Below are positions 7,621 to 15,419 of a stretch of 64,000 nucleotides of DNA, one piece after another; within the stretch, counting starts at the first letter, position 1, and the number at the start of each line of letters is the position of its first letter. The notes beneath the pieces were generated by a model. It worked only from the letters and a program-made list of their open reading frames with translations, did no database searches and had not been told where the DNA came from. The translations under genes were made by a program, and so were the position numbers. The stretch spans positions 4,425 to 68,424 of the forward strand of contig CAKOOH010000006.1 in the NCBI GenBank assembly GCA_934098485.1, read 5' to 3'. This stretch comes from an uncultured Bacilli bacterium (GTDB taxonomy: Bacteria > Bacillota_I > Bacilli_A > RF39 > UBA660).

Positions 7621-7884
7621 TTATAATGAAACAGCACTACTTTTTTGCGTAGTTACACCTTTAAAATAACAAGTCTTTATATAACTAATATATTCAAGTA
7701 ATAAATTTTCTTCTTGGCACTCTTCTAAAGAAGATTCTTTCATTAATTTTCTCGCTTTTAAACTATCTTCTAGTCCTAGAATATTTTCTTCTATTTCCTC
7801 AGCAATATCTCTTGCCACATAATCTGATTTTAAATAACTTTCATAATTACTAAGTTTCTGTTTTATTTTATCAAAACTTTCCAT
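7621..7884 (-). CDS. Hypothetical small helical protein
   Basis: An 87-residue protein rich in Glu, Lys and Leu, predicted mostly alpha-helical (ESFDKIKQKLSNYESYL, then EENILGLEDSLKARKLM). No signal or membrane segment is seen. The ATG at 7884 is preceded by AGGTG at correct spacing; a GTG at 7893 would overlap that site. It lies between spoIVFB and rplU; its function is not recognised. Confidence 0.6.
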   Translation of the reverse strand: MESFDKIKQKLSNYESYLKSDYVARDIAEEIEENILGLEDSLKARKLMKESSLEECQEENLLLEYISYIKTCYFKGVTTQKSSAVSL

Positions 7885-7926
7885 AATAAACACCTAATGG
7901 CATTATAACTTACTTTGTATAGTTAA

Positions 7927-8667
7927 TCAAACATATTTAAATCTTTCTCTTAAATATTTATCTTCCCTCTGATTATTTATTATATTAAATCTATTTTTAT
8001 ACATTTTATTTATATTATTTATATATTTAACTTTCTTAAAATTTAAGTTATATAAACATCTTTCTAATAAAAATTTATTAAAAATTAATTTATGATTTAA
8101 AATTTCTGTATACGTTCTTAAGAATATAAACAGGCAAATAAGAAGCACATTTAATGTTATTTTATTAAAAATTACAAATAATAACGTTCCCAAAATACTT
8201 ATACTATTTAATAACTTTAAAGAGATTTTATAAGGAAAAATAGTTTCTACTAAACTTAATAATATTTTAGAACCATCTAAAGGAATCAGTGGCAATAAAT
8301 TAAATATTATAATTAGATTATTATAAAATATAAAAATATTATAACTAATATCATTTATAAATCCCCATTTATATAAAAAATAAAAACATGGATAAAGTAA
8401 AACTTGAAACAATACTCCCGCTAGTGATATCCAAAAAAGTTTATAACTAGGAATATTATAATTAACATTTGTTTCTATTACGCTTCCAAAAGGCAAAATA
8501 TCTATTTTATATATTTCAATTTTATAAGCTTTCATTACTAAAATATGACCTAAATCATGAATAAATAAAATAAAGCTAATTATCAAAAAATAATTAAAAT
8601 ATCCACAAAGCATCATACTTCCTAAAATAAAATACGTAACAGGATTTATTCTAAATATATTCTTCAT
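7927..8667 (-). CDS. spoIVFB: Stage IV sporulation protein FB, site-2 protease
   Basis: A 246-residue intramembrane metalloprotease of the M50 family. In Bacillus SpoIVFB cleaves pro-sigma-K in the forespore outer membrane. Several membrane helices are visible, plus NLLPLIPLDGSKIL with the conserved NPDG-like Asp. The zinc motif is HDLGH (37-41) where the family has HExLGH-like HELGH, so the catalytic Glu is replaced by Asp. The gene overlaps spoIVFA by 17 bases. The C-terminal CBS domain seen in some homologs is absent. Confidence 0.88.
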   Translation of the reverse strand: MKNIFRINPVTYFILGSMMLCGYFNYFLIISFILFIHDLGHILVMKAYKIEIYKIDILPFGSVIETNVNYNIPSYKLFWISLAGVLFQVLLYPCFYFLYKWGFINDISYNIFIFYNNLIIIFNLLPLIPLDGSKILLSLVETIFPYKISLKLLNSISILGTLLFVIFNKITLNVLLICLFIFLRTYTEILNHKLIFNKFLLERCLYNLNFKKVKYINNINKMYKNRFNIINNQREDKYLRERFKYV

Positions 8668-9181
8668 ACTTTAATAATTCGCCATTTTTCATAAATAAAA
8701 CATATAATTTTTTATCTTTCGCGTTACCAATTATATTATCTGATTCCACATAATCATATAATTTTACATTTGCTAAAGTAATATTTCCATACCAATAATC
8801 TATTCCATCCATTCCCTGAATAATAATGGTATTTCCATAATCTTCTTTTTCTCCTGTAAATACAACAATTCCACTTTTATAAGGATAAACTGCATCTACT
8901 CCTGATAATACTGCTCCATCTTTATAAGTATTTACTTCTTTATAATTAATCGTTTTATTCGCACTTACGACATTTTCTTTTACGGGTGGTAGTACATCAC
9001 CAAAATACTTATTATATAAACTCGAGATTTTAGAAAATTTAAAAGATTTATCATATACATTATTTTTAAAAAGCAGTAAATTTTTATCACTTATTTTTAC
9101 AAAAATAGATATCCCTAAAAATAATATAATACTAATTAATACTCTAATAATTAATGACTTAATATATTTTTTATTTTTCAT
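8651..9181 (-). CDS. spoIVFA: Stage IV sporulation protein FA-like
   Basis: A 176-residue protein with one N-terminal membrane helix (about 9-27) and a degenerate M23/LytM domain (about 90-176: YPYKSGIVVFTGEKEDYGN, DYVESDNIIG) without zinc histidines. This is how SpoIVFA looks: it anchors and regulates SpoIVFB. Adjacent, overlapping spoIVFB supports the identity. It is shorter than Bacillus SpoIVFA (264 aa). Confidence 0.82.
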   Translation of the reverse strand: MKNKKYIKSLIIRVLISIILFLGISIFVKISDKNLLLFKNNVYDKSFKFSKISSLYNKYFGDVLPPVKENVVSANKTINYKEVNTYKDGAVLSGVDAVYPYKSGIVVFTGEKEDYGNTIIIQGMDGIDYWYGNITLANVKLYDYVESDNIIGNAKDKKLYVLFMKNGELLKYEEYI

Positions 9182-9566
9182 AGTTCACCACTAAATTATA
9201 TTTACTCCTTAGCCATAAAAGACCAAAAATGTAAAAAATTAAATTATACCCCAAATTATTAATTAATAACTTCACAATATAATAATTAAATTCATTATAA
9301 ATACTGTAAAGAACTATTCCAAAAATAAAATAATAAAAAACTAAACAAATAAGTTCATTTATAAAAGTATTATTTATTACTTTAAAAATATTTTTATTTA
9401 AATAATAAAGTATTATTACTATCATCGTACAAAAAGGAATGCCTGTAAAAACAATATCGGTACAAAGTAATAAATAAATATTTCTATCATTTAAATAAAA
9501 TACATATAAAAGTAAAGAACAAAGTAATATTCCTTTTGTATTAAGAATTAATGTATCTATAATCAT
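9171..9566 (-). CDS. mreD: Rod shape-determining protein MreD-like
   Basis: A 131-residue, very hydrophobic protein with about four or five membrane helices. Sequence signal is weak (DIVFTGIPFCTMIVIILYY is MreD-like), but its place directly after mreC, with overlaps on both sides, supports MreD. MreD works with MreC in the elongasome. No mreB is adjacent. Confidence 0.7.
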   Translation of the reverse strand: MIIDTLILNTKGILLCSLLLYVFYLNDRNIYLLLCTDIVFTGIPFCTMIVIILYYLNKNIFKVINNTFINELICLVFYYFIFGIVLYSIYNEFNYYIVKLLINNLGYNLIFYIFGLLWLRSKYNLVVNYEK

Positions 9567-10186
9567 GCATTTCTCCTAATTACTGCCACATAACAATTTT
9601 TTTGAATGGTAGTTGTTTCTACCACCACTTCTGTATTAACATTCCTTTTAGAAACACTTACAACTTTACCAATATAACTATCTTTATTACTATAAACTTT
9701 ATCATTAACATTAATATCATCATAATTAGATAAATTACCAACAATTAAATTATTATTATCATCTTTTCTTAAAATTTTACCTTCTATGTCATTAATTTTA
9801 ACTAATATTTTCGTATCATAAATTGGTGTAACTTCGCTATGTTTACCATTAACTTTACTTACAAGTCCCACCAAACCATTTTCCGTTATCACTTCATCAT
9901 TTATTTCATAATCATTACCATTAATTAAGATTTTATCAAAACTATAATTATTAACTATCGCATTAGTTATTATATAATCATAAGTTATATCTATATTATT
10001 TTTAAAATCTAAAAGTTTTTCATATTCTTTTTCTAAATAAATGTTCTTTGACTTTACTAAATTCATTTCTAAATCATTAGATGGCACAGTAAAAAATTTA
10101 TTTATATTTGTTATTAAACATAAAAAAGGTTCTCTTAATAAAACAAATAAAAATACTACTATAAAAAGACTATATTTATATTTCAT
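9563..10186 (-). CDS. mreC: Rod shape-determining protein MreC
   Basis: A 207-residue protein with an N-terminal signal anchor (about 4-22), a short coiled stretch (SKNIYLEKEYEKLLDFKNN) and the MreC beta domain with NGLVGLVSKVNGKHSEVTPI and SYIGKVVSVS. It scaffolds cell-wall elongation outside the membrane. It is shorter than Bacillus MreC (290 aa) mainly through a reduced coiled coil. It overlaps radC by 11 bases; mreB, which normally lies between, is missing here. Confidence 0.9.
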   Translation of the reverse strand: MKYKYSLFIVVFLFVLLREPFLCLITNINKFFTVPSNDLEMNLVKSKNIYLEKEYEKLLDFKNNIDITYDYIITNAIVNNYSFDKILINGNDYEINDEVITENGLVGLVSKVNGKHSEVTPIYDTKILVKINDIEGKILRKDDNNNLIVGNLSNYDDINVNDKVYSNKDSYIGKVVSVSKRNVNTEVVVETTTIQKNCYVAVIRRNA

Positions 10187-10859
10187 TTTTTATCATCTCA
10201 TCAAAAAAACTATAATATTCTACTCCATTAGTAATTAAATGATCGATTAAAGGAATCCCAATTAATTTACCTGTATATATTAATGAATTAGTAATATTTA
10301 CATCTTCTTTAGATGGCGTTATAACCCCCGATGGATGATTATGCATAATTATAACCGCCGCTGCTTTAGATTTTATTGCATAACTAAATACTTCCTTAGG
10401 GCTCACTACTGAAGAAGTAGACGTCCCTTTATACATAATTTCATAGGAAATTAATCTTTTTTTATTATCAAGTAAAATAACTAAAAGTTCTTCTTGTTTT
10501 GAAGACGCAATTAAATTAGCAAAATATTCATGAACTATTTCCGTATTATTTAAAAGTACTTTTTCATCTATTGTTTTATTGCTCACTCTTTTTCCTAATT
10601 CAATGGCCGCAAGGATCGTAATTGCTTTAATTTTACCAAGTCCTTTAATTTCCATAAGTTCATTTATCGTAAGTTCATCTAAATTATTTATTGATTTTAT
10701 CTTCGCTAACACCTTACTACTAATAACTTTTACATTTTCTTCTTTATTACCAGTTCTAATTAAAATAGAAAGAAGATCTTCATTACTTACATTATTTACA
10801 CCATACTTTAATATTCTTTCTCTTGGCTTTTCTTCATCCGGCAAATCTTTTAATTTCAT
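10176..10859 (-). CDS. radC: RadC family JAMM-domain protein
   Basis: A 227-residue protein with an N-terminal helix-hairpin-helix (LMEIKGLGKIKAITILAAIELGK) and a C-terminal JAB/MPN domain carrying MHNHPSG and a following SKEDV aspartate, the metal-binding JAMM signature. Despite the name, no repair role is established. It overlaps mreC downstream and the SPOR protein gene upstream, close to the Bacillus order radC-mreBCD. Confidence 0.93.
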   Translation of the reverse strand: MKLKDLPDEEKPRERILKYGVNNVSNEDLLSILIRTGNKEENVKVISSKVLAKIKSINNLDELTINELMEIKGLGKIKAITILAAIELGKRVSNKTIDEKVLLNNTEIVHEYFANLIASSKQEELLVILLDNKKRLISYEIMYKGTSTSSVVSPKEVFSYAIKSKAAAVIIMHNHPSGVITPSKEDVNITNSLIYTGKLIGIPLIDHLITNGVEYYSFFDEMIKNEI

Positions 10860-11293
10860 ATATTACCACCATAACTTTCCATAATTAACTTATTTAAACT
10901 TGTGAATGTGCTTTCTGATCCATCTAACATATTTTTTTCATAATTATTTAAAGCCTTTATCAAAGAAGAGTCACTTACAACTATATCTTTCTTATAAAAA
11001 GCAATTTTATTATTATTTAAGTACTCTTCCATTTTAGAGATTGTCTTATTATTAGTAAGAATACTTATATAAACTCTATAAACATCATCATCATTCATAA
11101 TAATTGATGTTGGAAACTTTTTTTGATATTCTTTGGCTAAATCTATTGAATTAAAAACTCCCAGTTGAAACCCAGTCGCTTTTACTTCCTCTTTAAAAAC
11201 CCTTTTTATATCACTCCCATTATTTTGAAATAAAATAAAACCAAATACTGTTCCTATTACTAAAGATAAAATATAAGGCAAAAACTTTTTCAT
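10856..11293 (-). CDS. Membrane-anchored SPOR-like protein
   Basis: A 145-residue protein with an N-terminal anchor (about 4-22) and an extracytoplasmic region in which GFQLGVFNSIDLAKEYQKKF and VYRVYISI match the pattern of a SPOR peptidoglycan-binding domain. It starts the radC-mreCD-spoIVFAB cluster, fitting an envelope role. The SPOR assignment rests on pattern recognition only. Confidence 0.65.
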   Translation of the reverse strand: MKKFLPYILSLVIGTVFGFILFQNNGSDIKRVFKEEVKATGFQLGVFNSIDLAKEYQKKFPTSIIMNDDDVYRVYISILTNNKTISKMEEYLNNNKIAFYKKDIVVSDSSLIKALNNYEKNMLDGSESTFTSLNKLIMESYGGNI

Positions 11294-11395
11294 AACATCA
11301 CCAGTATTAGTATAAAATTTTAATCTAATTTAAATTGTCAAATAATGTCATCTATTATAGATATTAACCAAAAATTATTAATTTCCTTTAAAAGG

Positions 11396-11429
11396 CATAA
11401 AAAAAGTTAATAGATTTTTCTATTAACTT
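11396..11429 (-). terminator. Terminator of surface protein gene 2
   Basis: Perfect 11-base arms AAGTTAATAGA (11404-11414) and TCTATTAACTT (11419-11429) with a TTTT loop and a T-run on the minus strand. It overlaps the stop codon of the gene. Confidence 0.85.
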
Positions 11430-13347
11430 AAGACATCTTAACAACGTAAGGATTTGTTGAAGTTCCTGTTCCTCCGCTTTTAATTTCGGTAGATGCTAAT
11501 AATGATATTGCTGGTCTTAAACCCAATTCTTTATTCGGGTAAAAACCCCCCATTTTACCTTCACCTGTAACAGCAATCACATAGCTATAATCACCCATAG
11601 TATTAGCATAAAATGGAGTCATTACCCACCAGCTACCAGTATTATAATATAAATAATATGTTGTATTATTATAATCTGCTTGAGTTGCTAAAACACCACC
11701 AGCAAAGGCTACTTCATCATATGTAAGTAATCCAATTTTATATAATAAACTACCACTACCATTTGATCCCTTTAACTTTCCATTGCCATTTAAGGTATCA
11801 TTCGCAGTAAATCTTGATAGATTAGGATCAACACTTGTTTTATTAATTTTTGCACATACTAAGGTTGGACCAGTTCCTTTATTAGGATAATACCAACCAC
11901 TATCTACTCCAGCAGCTCGAGAATATGCTGTAAATTGTACTAAGTCTGTGCTACCATGGGTACTAGTTGTATTTTTATCATTACACCATATTGTATCGGC
12001 AAGCATATCATTATAATTTCTTAATTTTAAATCATACCAAGCCTTTAATTTTGTTAATATTACGCTATCTACATTGTTTTGAAATGCTTCTGCAAAAGTA
12101 TTAACACTATTGCTAGTTCCATACATAAATCCAGTATACTGATTTAAATTCCAATCATTGTTAAATTTCGTCACGAAATTAGTTCCGTCATATTTGGCAA
12201 AGGCTAAACCATCCCCCAAAGAAGCTGAACAAGGGTTTGCTACATTTTTATCGTTTCGATTAAAAAGTGTTAACTTTATTGAGCCATCGCCAGTTACACG
12301 TACTATTCTCCAGCACATGCCGGCAAACTCAACATAATTATTTTCCACAGCTCCTCTAAAGTAAAATGATGTTCCATAATCATCTTTTGCACTCGCAAAA
12401 ATTTTCTCACTTGCAGTACTTTTTTCTTTACCTGGAGAAGTTGCCGCTGTACCTACAACATTATCATTTCTAATTGCAGCAAGTAGTGTTCCATCAGCTG
12501 CTTGATACCAATTATTTGGTGCATCCACTTCTGTACTTGATTTAGTATTAAAATAAACATTACATACCGTATCACCAGAATCTAAACTAGCGATATTTAC
12601 TAACCATTTTGTTCCATTCCACGCTGCAGATCCAACTATATCAGTTGTCGTACTTGCAAATGATTTACAAGTAACTTTAACATTATAATTATTAGTCGTT
12701 GGAAAAGTACTAGAAATTTTATTATCTACATAAGCATACATTGTAAAATCGCCTTTGGTTACTGATGTATTTGGATTTGGTGATACACTTACTGTTATCT
12801 TTCCTGAATATGCTTTTCCTTGTCCTTCACTCCATGTAGTTTCTTCATCTATCCATAATCTTAATTCAAATTCTTCGCTTTCATATTCACCTAAAGTTAT
12901 TTCCATTAAATTATTGCTTTGAGTTGCATCTGCAATAGTTTTGGTTTCTCTCGTAAATACTTCTTCGTTACTTAATATTCCCTTTTTTGGATTATCTAAA
13001 TTCTTATTATTAAACCAAACTTTCAAATGTTTTACATCAAGCAAATTATCTAATGACAAAGTTTCTAAATTAACTTTAGCATAAACATTAGTATTACACT
13101 TATTAGTTATCTTAAATTTATAAACCGGTGTTTTCATTCCTTCCGTATCACTTACCGGATAAGCATTATCCAAAGATACCGCATTTGTAGAATCTGTAAA
13201 GTCTACTCCTAAACATCTAAGTAAAGATATATTATTTGTAGATTCTTGTGCCTTTCTTGCTCTTAAATATGCATATGACATACTTGTAAGAGAAAGTACT
13301 AAGCCTATTACAGCAAATATAACTAAAATTTTTCTGTTCTTCTTCAT
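11428..13347 (-). CDS. Large surface protein 2: TasA-like N-terminus with variable C-terminal domain
   Basis: A 639-residue paralog of the 4549-6459 product. The signal/anchor ends in LTSMSYAYLRARK, followed by the same TasA-like domain (LRCLGVDFTD, PVYKFKITNKCNTN) and the GDFTMYAYVDNK module. The C-terminal module again has CWRIVRVTGDGSIKL, TIWCNDK, GLLTYDEVAFAGG, WWVMTP and GLRPAISLL, but differs strongly from the other copies in the segment before the end. A 49-base stretch (12758-12806) is identical to 5870-5918 in copy 1. Its promoter has no G-tract, so it may be the constitutive member. Confidence 0.82.
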   Translation of the reverse strand: MKKNRKILVIFAVIGLVLSLTSMSYAYLRARKAQESTNNISLLRCLGVDFTDSTNAVSLDNAYPVSDTEGMKTPVYKFKITNKCNTNVYAKVNLETLSLDNLLDVKHLKVWFNNKNLDNPKKGILSNEEVFTRETKTIADATQSNNLMEITLGEYESEEFELRLWIDEETTWSEGQGKAYSGKITVSVSPNPNTSVTKGDFTMYAYVDNKISSTFPTTNNYNVKVTCKSFASTTTDIVGSAAWNGTKWLVNIASLDSGDTVCNVYFNTKSSTEVDAPNNWYQAADGTLLAAIRNDNVVGTAATSPGKEKSTASEKIFASAKDDYGTSFYFRGAVENNYVEFAGMCWRIVRVTGDGSIKLTLFNRNDKNVANPCSASLGDGLAFAKYDGTNFVTKFNNDWNLNQYTGFMYGTSNSVNTFAEAFQNNVDSVILTKLKAWYDLKLRNYNDMLADTIWCNDKNTTSTHGSTDLVQFTAYSRAAGVDSGWYYPNKGTGPTLVCAKINKTSVDPNLSRFTANDTLNGNGKLKGSNGSGSLLYKIGLLTYDEVAFAGGVLATQADYNNTTYYLYYNTGSWWVMTPFYANTMGDYSYVIAVTGEGKMGGFYPNKELGLRPAISLLASTEIKSGGTGTSTNPYVVKMS

Positions 13348-13374
13348 AAATTAATCTCCCTTATTTTCTATTTA

Positions 13375-13403
13375 ATTATATTATTATCCATTTAAACAGT
13401 CAA
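13375..13403 (-). promoter_or_regulatory. Sigma-A promoter of surface protein gene 2 (17-bp spacer, no G-tract)
   Basis: TTGACT (13403-13398), 17 bases, TATAAT (13380-13375) on the minus strand. The sequence TTAACTTGAC is shared with the promoters at 6510 and 27407, but the spacer has no G homopolymer. Confidence 0.85.
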
Positions 13404-13515
13404 GTTAATATTTGCGTTTTAAAAAAAATAGACAATAACTTTTATGCTGACAATTTCTAAATTAAATAGCACTATAATTCCAAGAAAAAAGAGATATCAT
13501 TTATCACCTTTAATC

Positions 13516-13580
13516 TTAATTTATTACAAATGGTTTTAATGAAGTATCATTTCCACTTGATATCGGCGTATCACTTTTAA
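13516..13580 (-). pseudogene. C-terminal relic of a surface protein gene
   Basis: Minus-strand codons read LFKSDTPISSGNDTSLKPFVIN then TAA, clearly matching the ends of the surface proteins (copy 3 ends LKSDTTILGGTGTSSDPFVVS). No upstream coding part remains; it is joined directly to a hairpin remnant. The surrounding 13348-13611 holds only this relic, the promoter of gene 2 and the decayed hairpin. Confidence 0.75.
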
Positions 13581-13603
13581 AAAGTCTATGGTGTTAACCA
13601 TGA
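13577..13603 (-). terminator. Decayed copy of the repeated hairpin terminator
   Basis: AAAAAGTCTATGGTGTTAA followed by CCATGAACC: the left arm matches the repeated AGTCTATGG hairpin but the right arm has lost complementarity beyond CCAT. It lies after the HipA-like gene and may still end its transcript weakly. Confidence 0.5.
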
Positions 13604-13611
13604 ACCAATTC

Positions 13612-14433
13612 TTATAATCGTTTACTTTTTACTCTTTGAATTGCGTCCTTTATCATATTATAATTTTTTGCAAATCCCTTTTTAGTTTCTTCTTGATACT
13701 CTTCACTTAAAGAAAGCCCTGTTCTCTTTTTTATTCTTTCAAATATAGAATCTAAATTTTCTGACGAAATAATCCATAATTTACTTTGCAATCTTTCTAA
13801 ATATCTTTCATCACTTATTTGTAAGAATCTATCTAAATTTTGCGTTACAAATCTATAATAAGTATTGCCACTATCTACTTTCATTGCATAGTACTGAAAA
13901 TCAATCGAATTATCACAAAGCAAATATTCATTATCAAATAAAGGTGCAACGTGAACTCCTTTTTCATTTTCCACTATACAAAAATTATCTCCATGTCTAT
14001 CATCATTAGCAATTAATATATCAAACAAGAAAACATTAACTATTTCATCCATTAATATAGGAACTACATCAAAATCTCTATATTTATTTTCTAAAGCATT
14101 CCAAATATCTTCTAAAGTTACATTATCACCAGTTATTTCTCTTAAATAATAGAATTTATCATTTTCTTTAAATGCACTTTCACTAATCACACATTCTCCA
14201 TTATAAAAAGCGTTAAAATCAAACCTTGCATAATCATAAGAAACCGAAGGTATTCCAAAGTCTTTTGCTATTTCTGCCGCTACTAATTCATTTAAAAGAA
14301 GTACTTTTTCTGACCACTTAATATAATATTTTTTTCCATTATAGTAAAAACTATTAAAATCATTAAGCTCGATATTTAACCCATTTAGATTAATAATTCC
14401 ATCCCTGCCACGATATTTTTCTAATTCATTCAT
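13612..14433 (-). CDS. HipA/CtkA-like minimal kinase A
   Basis: A 273-residue protein resembling only the kinase lobe of HipA-type Ser/Thr kinases (PI3K-like fold). Visible motifs are a likely ATP-binding Lys in YYIKWSEK (about 39), the catalytic loop NDDRHGDN (143-150) and the metal-binding DNE (167-169). Full HipA proteins are about 440 aa; the N-terminal subdomain is missing, as in CtkA-type kinases. No hipB-like DNA-binding partner is adjacent. Tandem with a second copy four bases upstream. Substrate unknown. Confidence 0.72.
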   Translation of the reverse strand: MNELEKYRGRDGIINLNGLNIELNDFNSFYYNGKKYYIKWSEKVLLLNELVAAEIAKDFGIPSVSYDYARFDFNAFYNGECVISESAFKENDKFYYLREITGDNVTLEDIWNALENKYRDFDVVPILMDEIVNVFLFDILIANDDRHGDNFCIVENEKGVHVAPLFDNEYLLCDNSIDFQYYAMKVDSGNTYYRFVTQNLDRFLQISDERYLERLQSKLWIISSENLDSIFERIKKRTGLSLSEEYQEETKKGFAKNYNMIKDAIQRVKSKRL

Positions 14434-14436
14434 CTA

Positions 14437-15222
14437 TTAAATCCTCATTATATTAACTTTTTCTAATGCCCTTTGAATCATGGCTTCATTTGCTTTAAAT
14501 CCATCTATAACTTTCTTTTTATATTTACTACTTAAAACAATTCTTCTTTCTTTTTCTATTTTCTCTAAAACACGCTTTATATTATCTTCACTTATTATCC
14601 ATAATTTATCTTTTAAAATCTTTGCATATCTAGAATCACTAATACGTAAAAAGTGATCTAATATATTAATGTGATTATCTAAATTGTTAACTGGTTCCGT
14701 ATTCATAATATACATCTGATGAGAAATTGATAGTTCACTAAGCATTTTTTCATTATCAAAAATCGGTGCTACAATCGGTCCATCTTTGCATTCTTCAATA
14801 AATAGATTTAAACCATGTCTATCATCATTGGCAATCAAAATATCAAAAAGAAAAACACTTACTATTTCCTCCATCAAACCGGCCACCACATCAAAATCAT
14901 CATAATTTTGTTCTAATTTATTCCATAGTGTCTCTAAATCTACTTCATACCCAACTAAATTAAGTAATGAATATACATTGGCGCCACCTTCAAATACTGA
15001 TTTACTAATTACTACTGGTTTATCACATAATGTACCAATTTCATAGTGAGCACACTTAATACCAAATTCTTTAGCAAGTTCTTCTGCTACTAATTCATTT
15101 AATAAAGCATCTTCATCTCCTAGTTTCAAAAAATATAGTTCATCATTAAAATATATTTTATTATTTTGTTTAGCCGTTACATGTTCATCTAAACTTTTTA
15201 AGTTTTTTACTAGTTTCATCAT
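14437..15222 (-). CDS. HipA/CtkA-like minimal kinase B
   Basis: A 261-residue paralog of the 13612-14433 product, with the same motif layout: FLFDILIANDDRHGLN (catalytic loop) and APIFDNE (metal-binding Asp). Both copies share a C-terminal helical part (DHFLRISDSRYA, KLWIISEDN). The ATG at 15222 follows GGTGAT. The pair overlaps tightly and is probably one operon; the duplication is old, since identity between them is only moderate. Confidence 0.72.
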   Translation of the reverse strand: MMKLVKNLKSLDEHVTAKQNNKIYFNDELYFLKLGDEDALLNELVAEELAKEFGIKCAHYEIGTLCDKPVVISKSVFEGGANVYSLLNLVGYEVDLETLWNKLEQNYDDFDVVAGLMEEIVSVFLFDILIANDDRHGLNLFIEECKDGPIVAPIFDNEKMLSELSISHQMYIMNTEPVNNLDNHINILDHFLRISDSRYAKILKDKLWIISEDNIKRVLEKIEKERRIVLSSKYKKKVIDGFKANEAMIQRALEKVNIMRI

Positions 15223-15292
15223 CAATCACCATTTATAATTAAATATAATTAAATTATATCATAATCATCTATCATTTTTTAAAATTTATAAC

Positions 15293-15316
15293 AAAAAAAG
15301 GCACTGTTTATGCCTT
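15293..15316 (-). terminator. Terminator after proS and the small ORF
   Basis: AAGGCA (15298-15303) and TGCCTT (15311-15316) with an A-run on the plus strand giving seven Ts on the minus transcript. Confidence 0.8.
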
Positions 15317-15419
15317 ATTTCATAATTATTTTAAATAACGAATATGCTAGCCCTATACCTACAAATAACGTCGCATATGCTGCTAGTATTGCTAAAAGCG
15401 TTCTAGTTTTTATCTTCAC
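15315..15419 (-). CDS. Small single-span membrane protein (34 aa)
   Basis: A GTG at 15419 opens a 34-codon frame (KIKTRTLLAILAAYATLFVG then a basic tail FKIIMK) with one membrane helix. It overlaps the end of proS by 17 bases and has GAGG about nine bases upstream; an in-frame ATG at 15425 is an alternative. Position right before the terminator suggests translation with proS. Function unknown. Confidence 0.5.
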   Translation of the reverse strand: MKIKTRTLLAILAAYATLFVGIGLAYSLFKIIMK

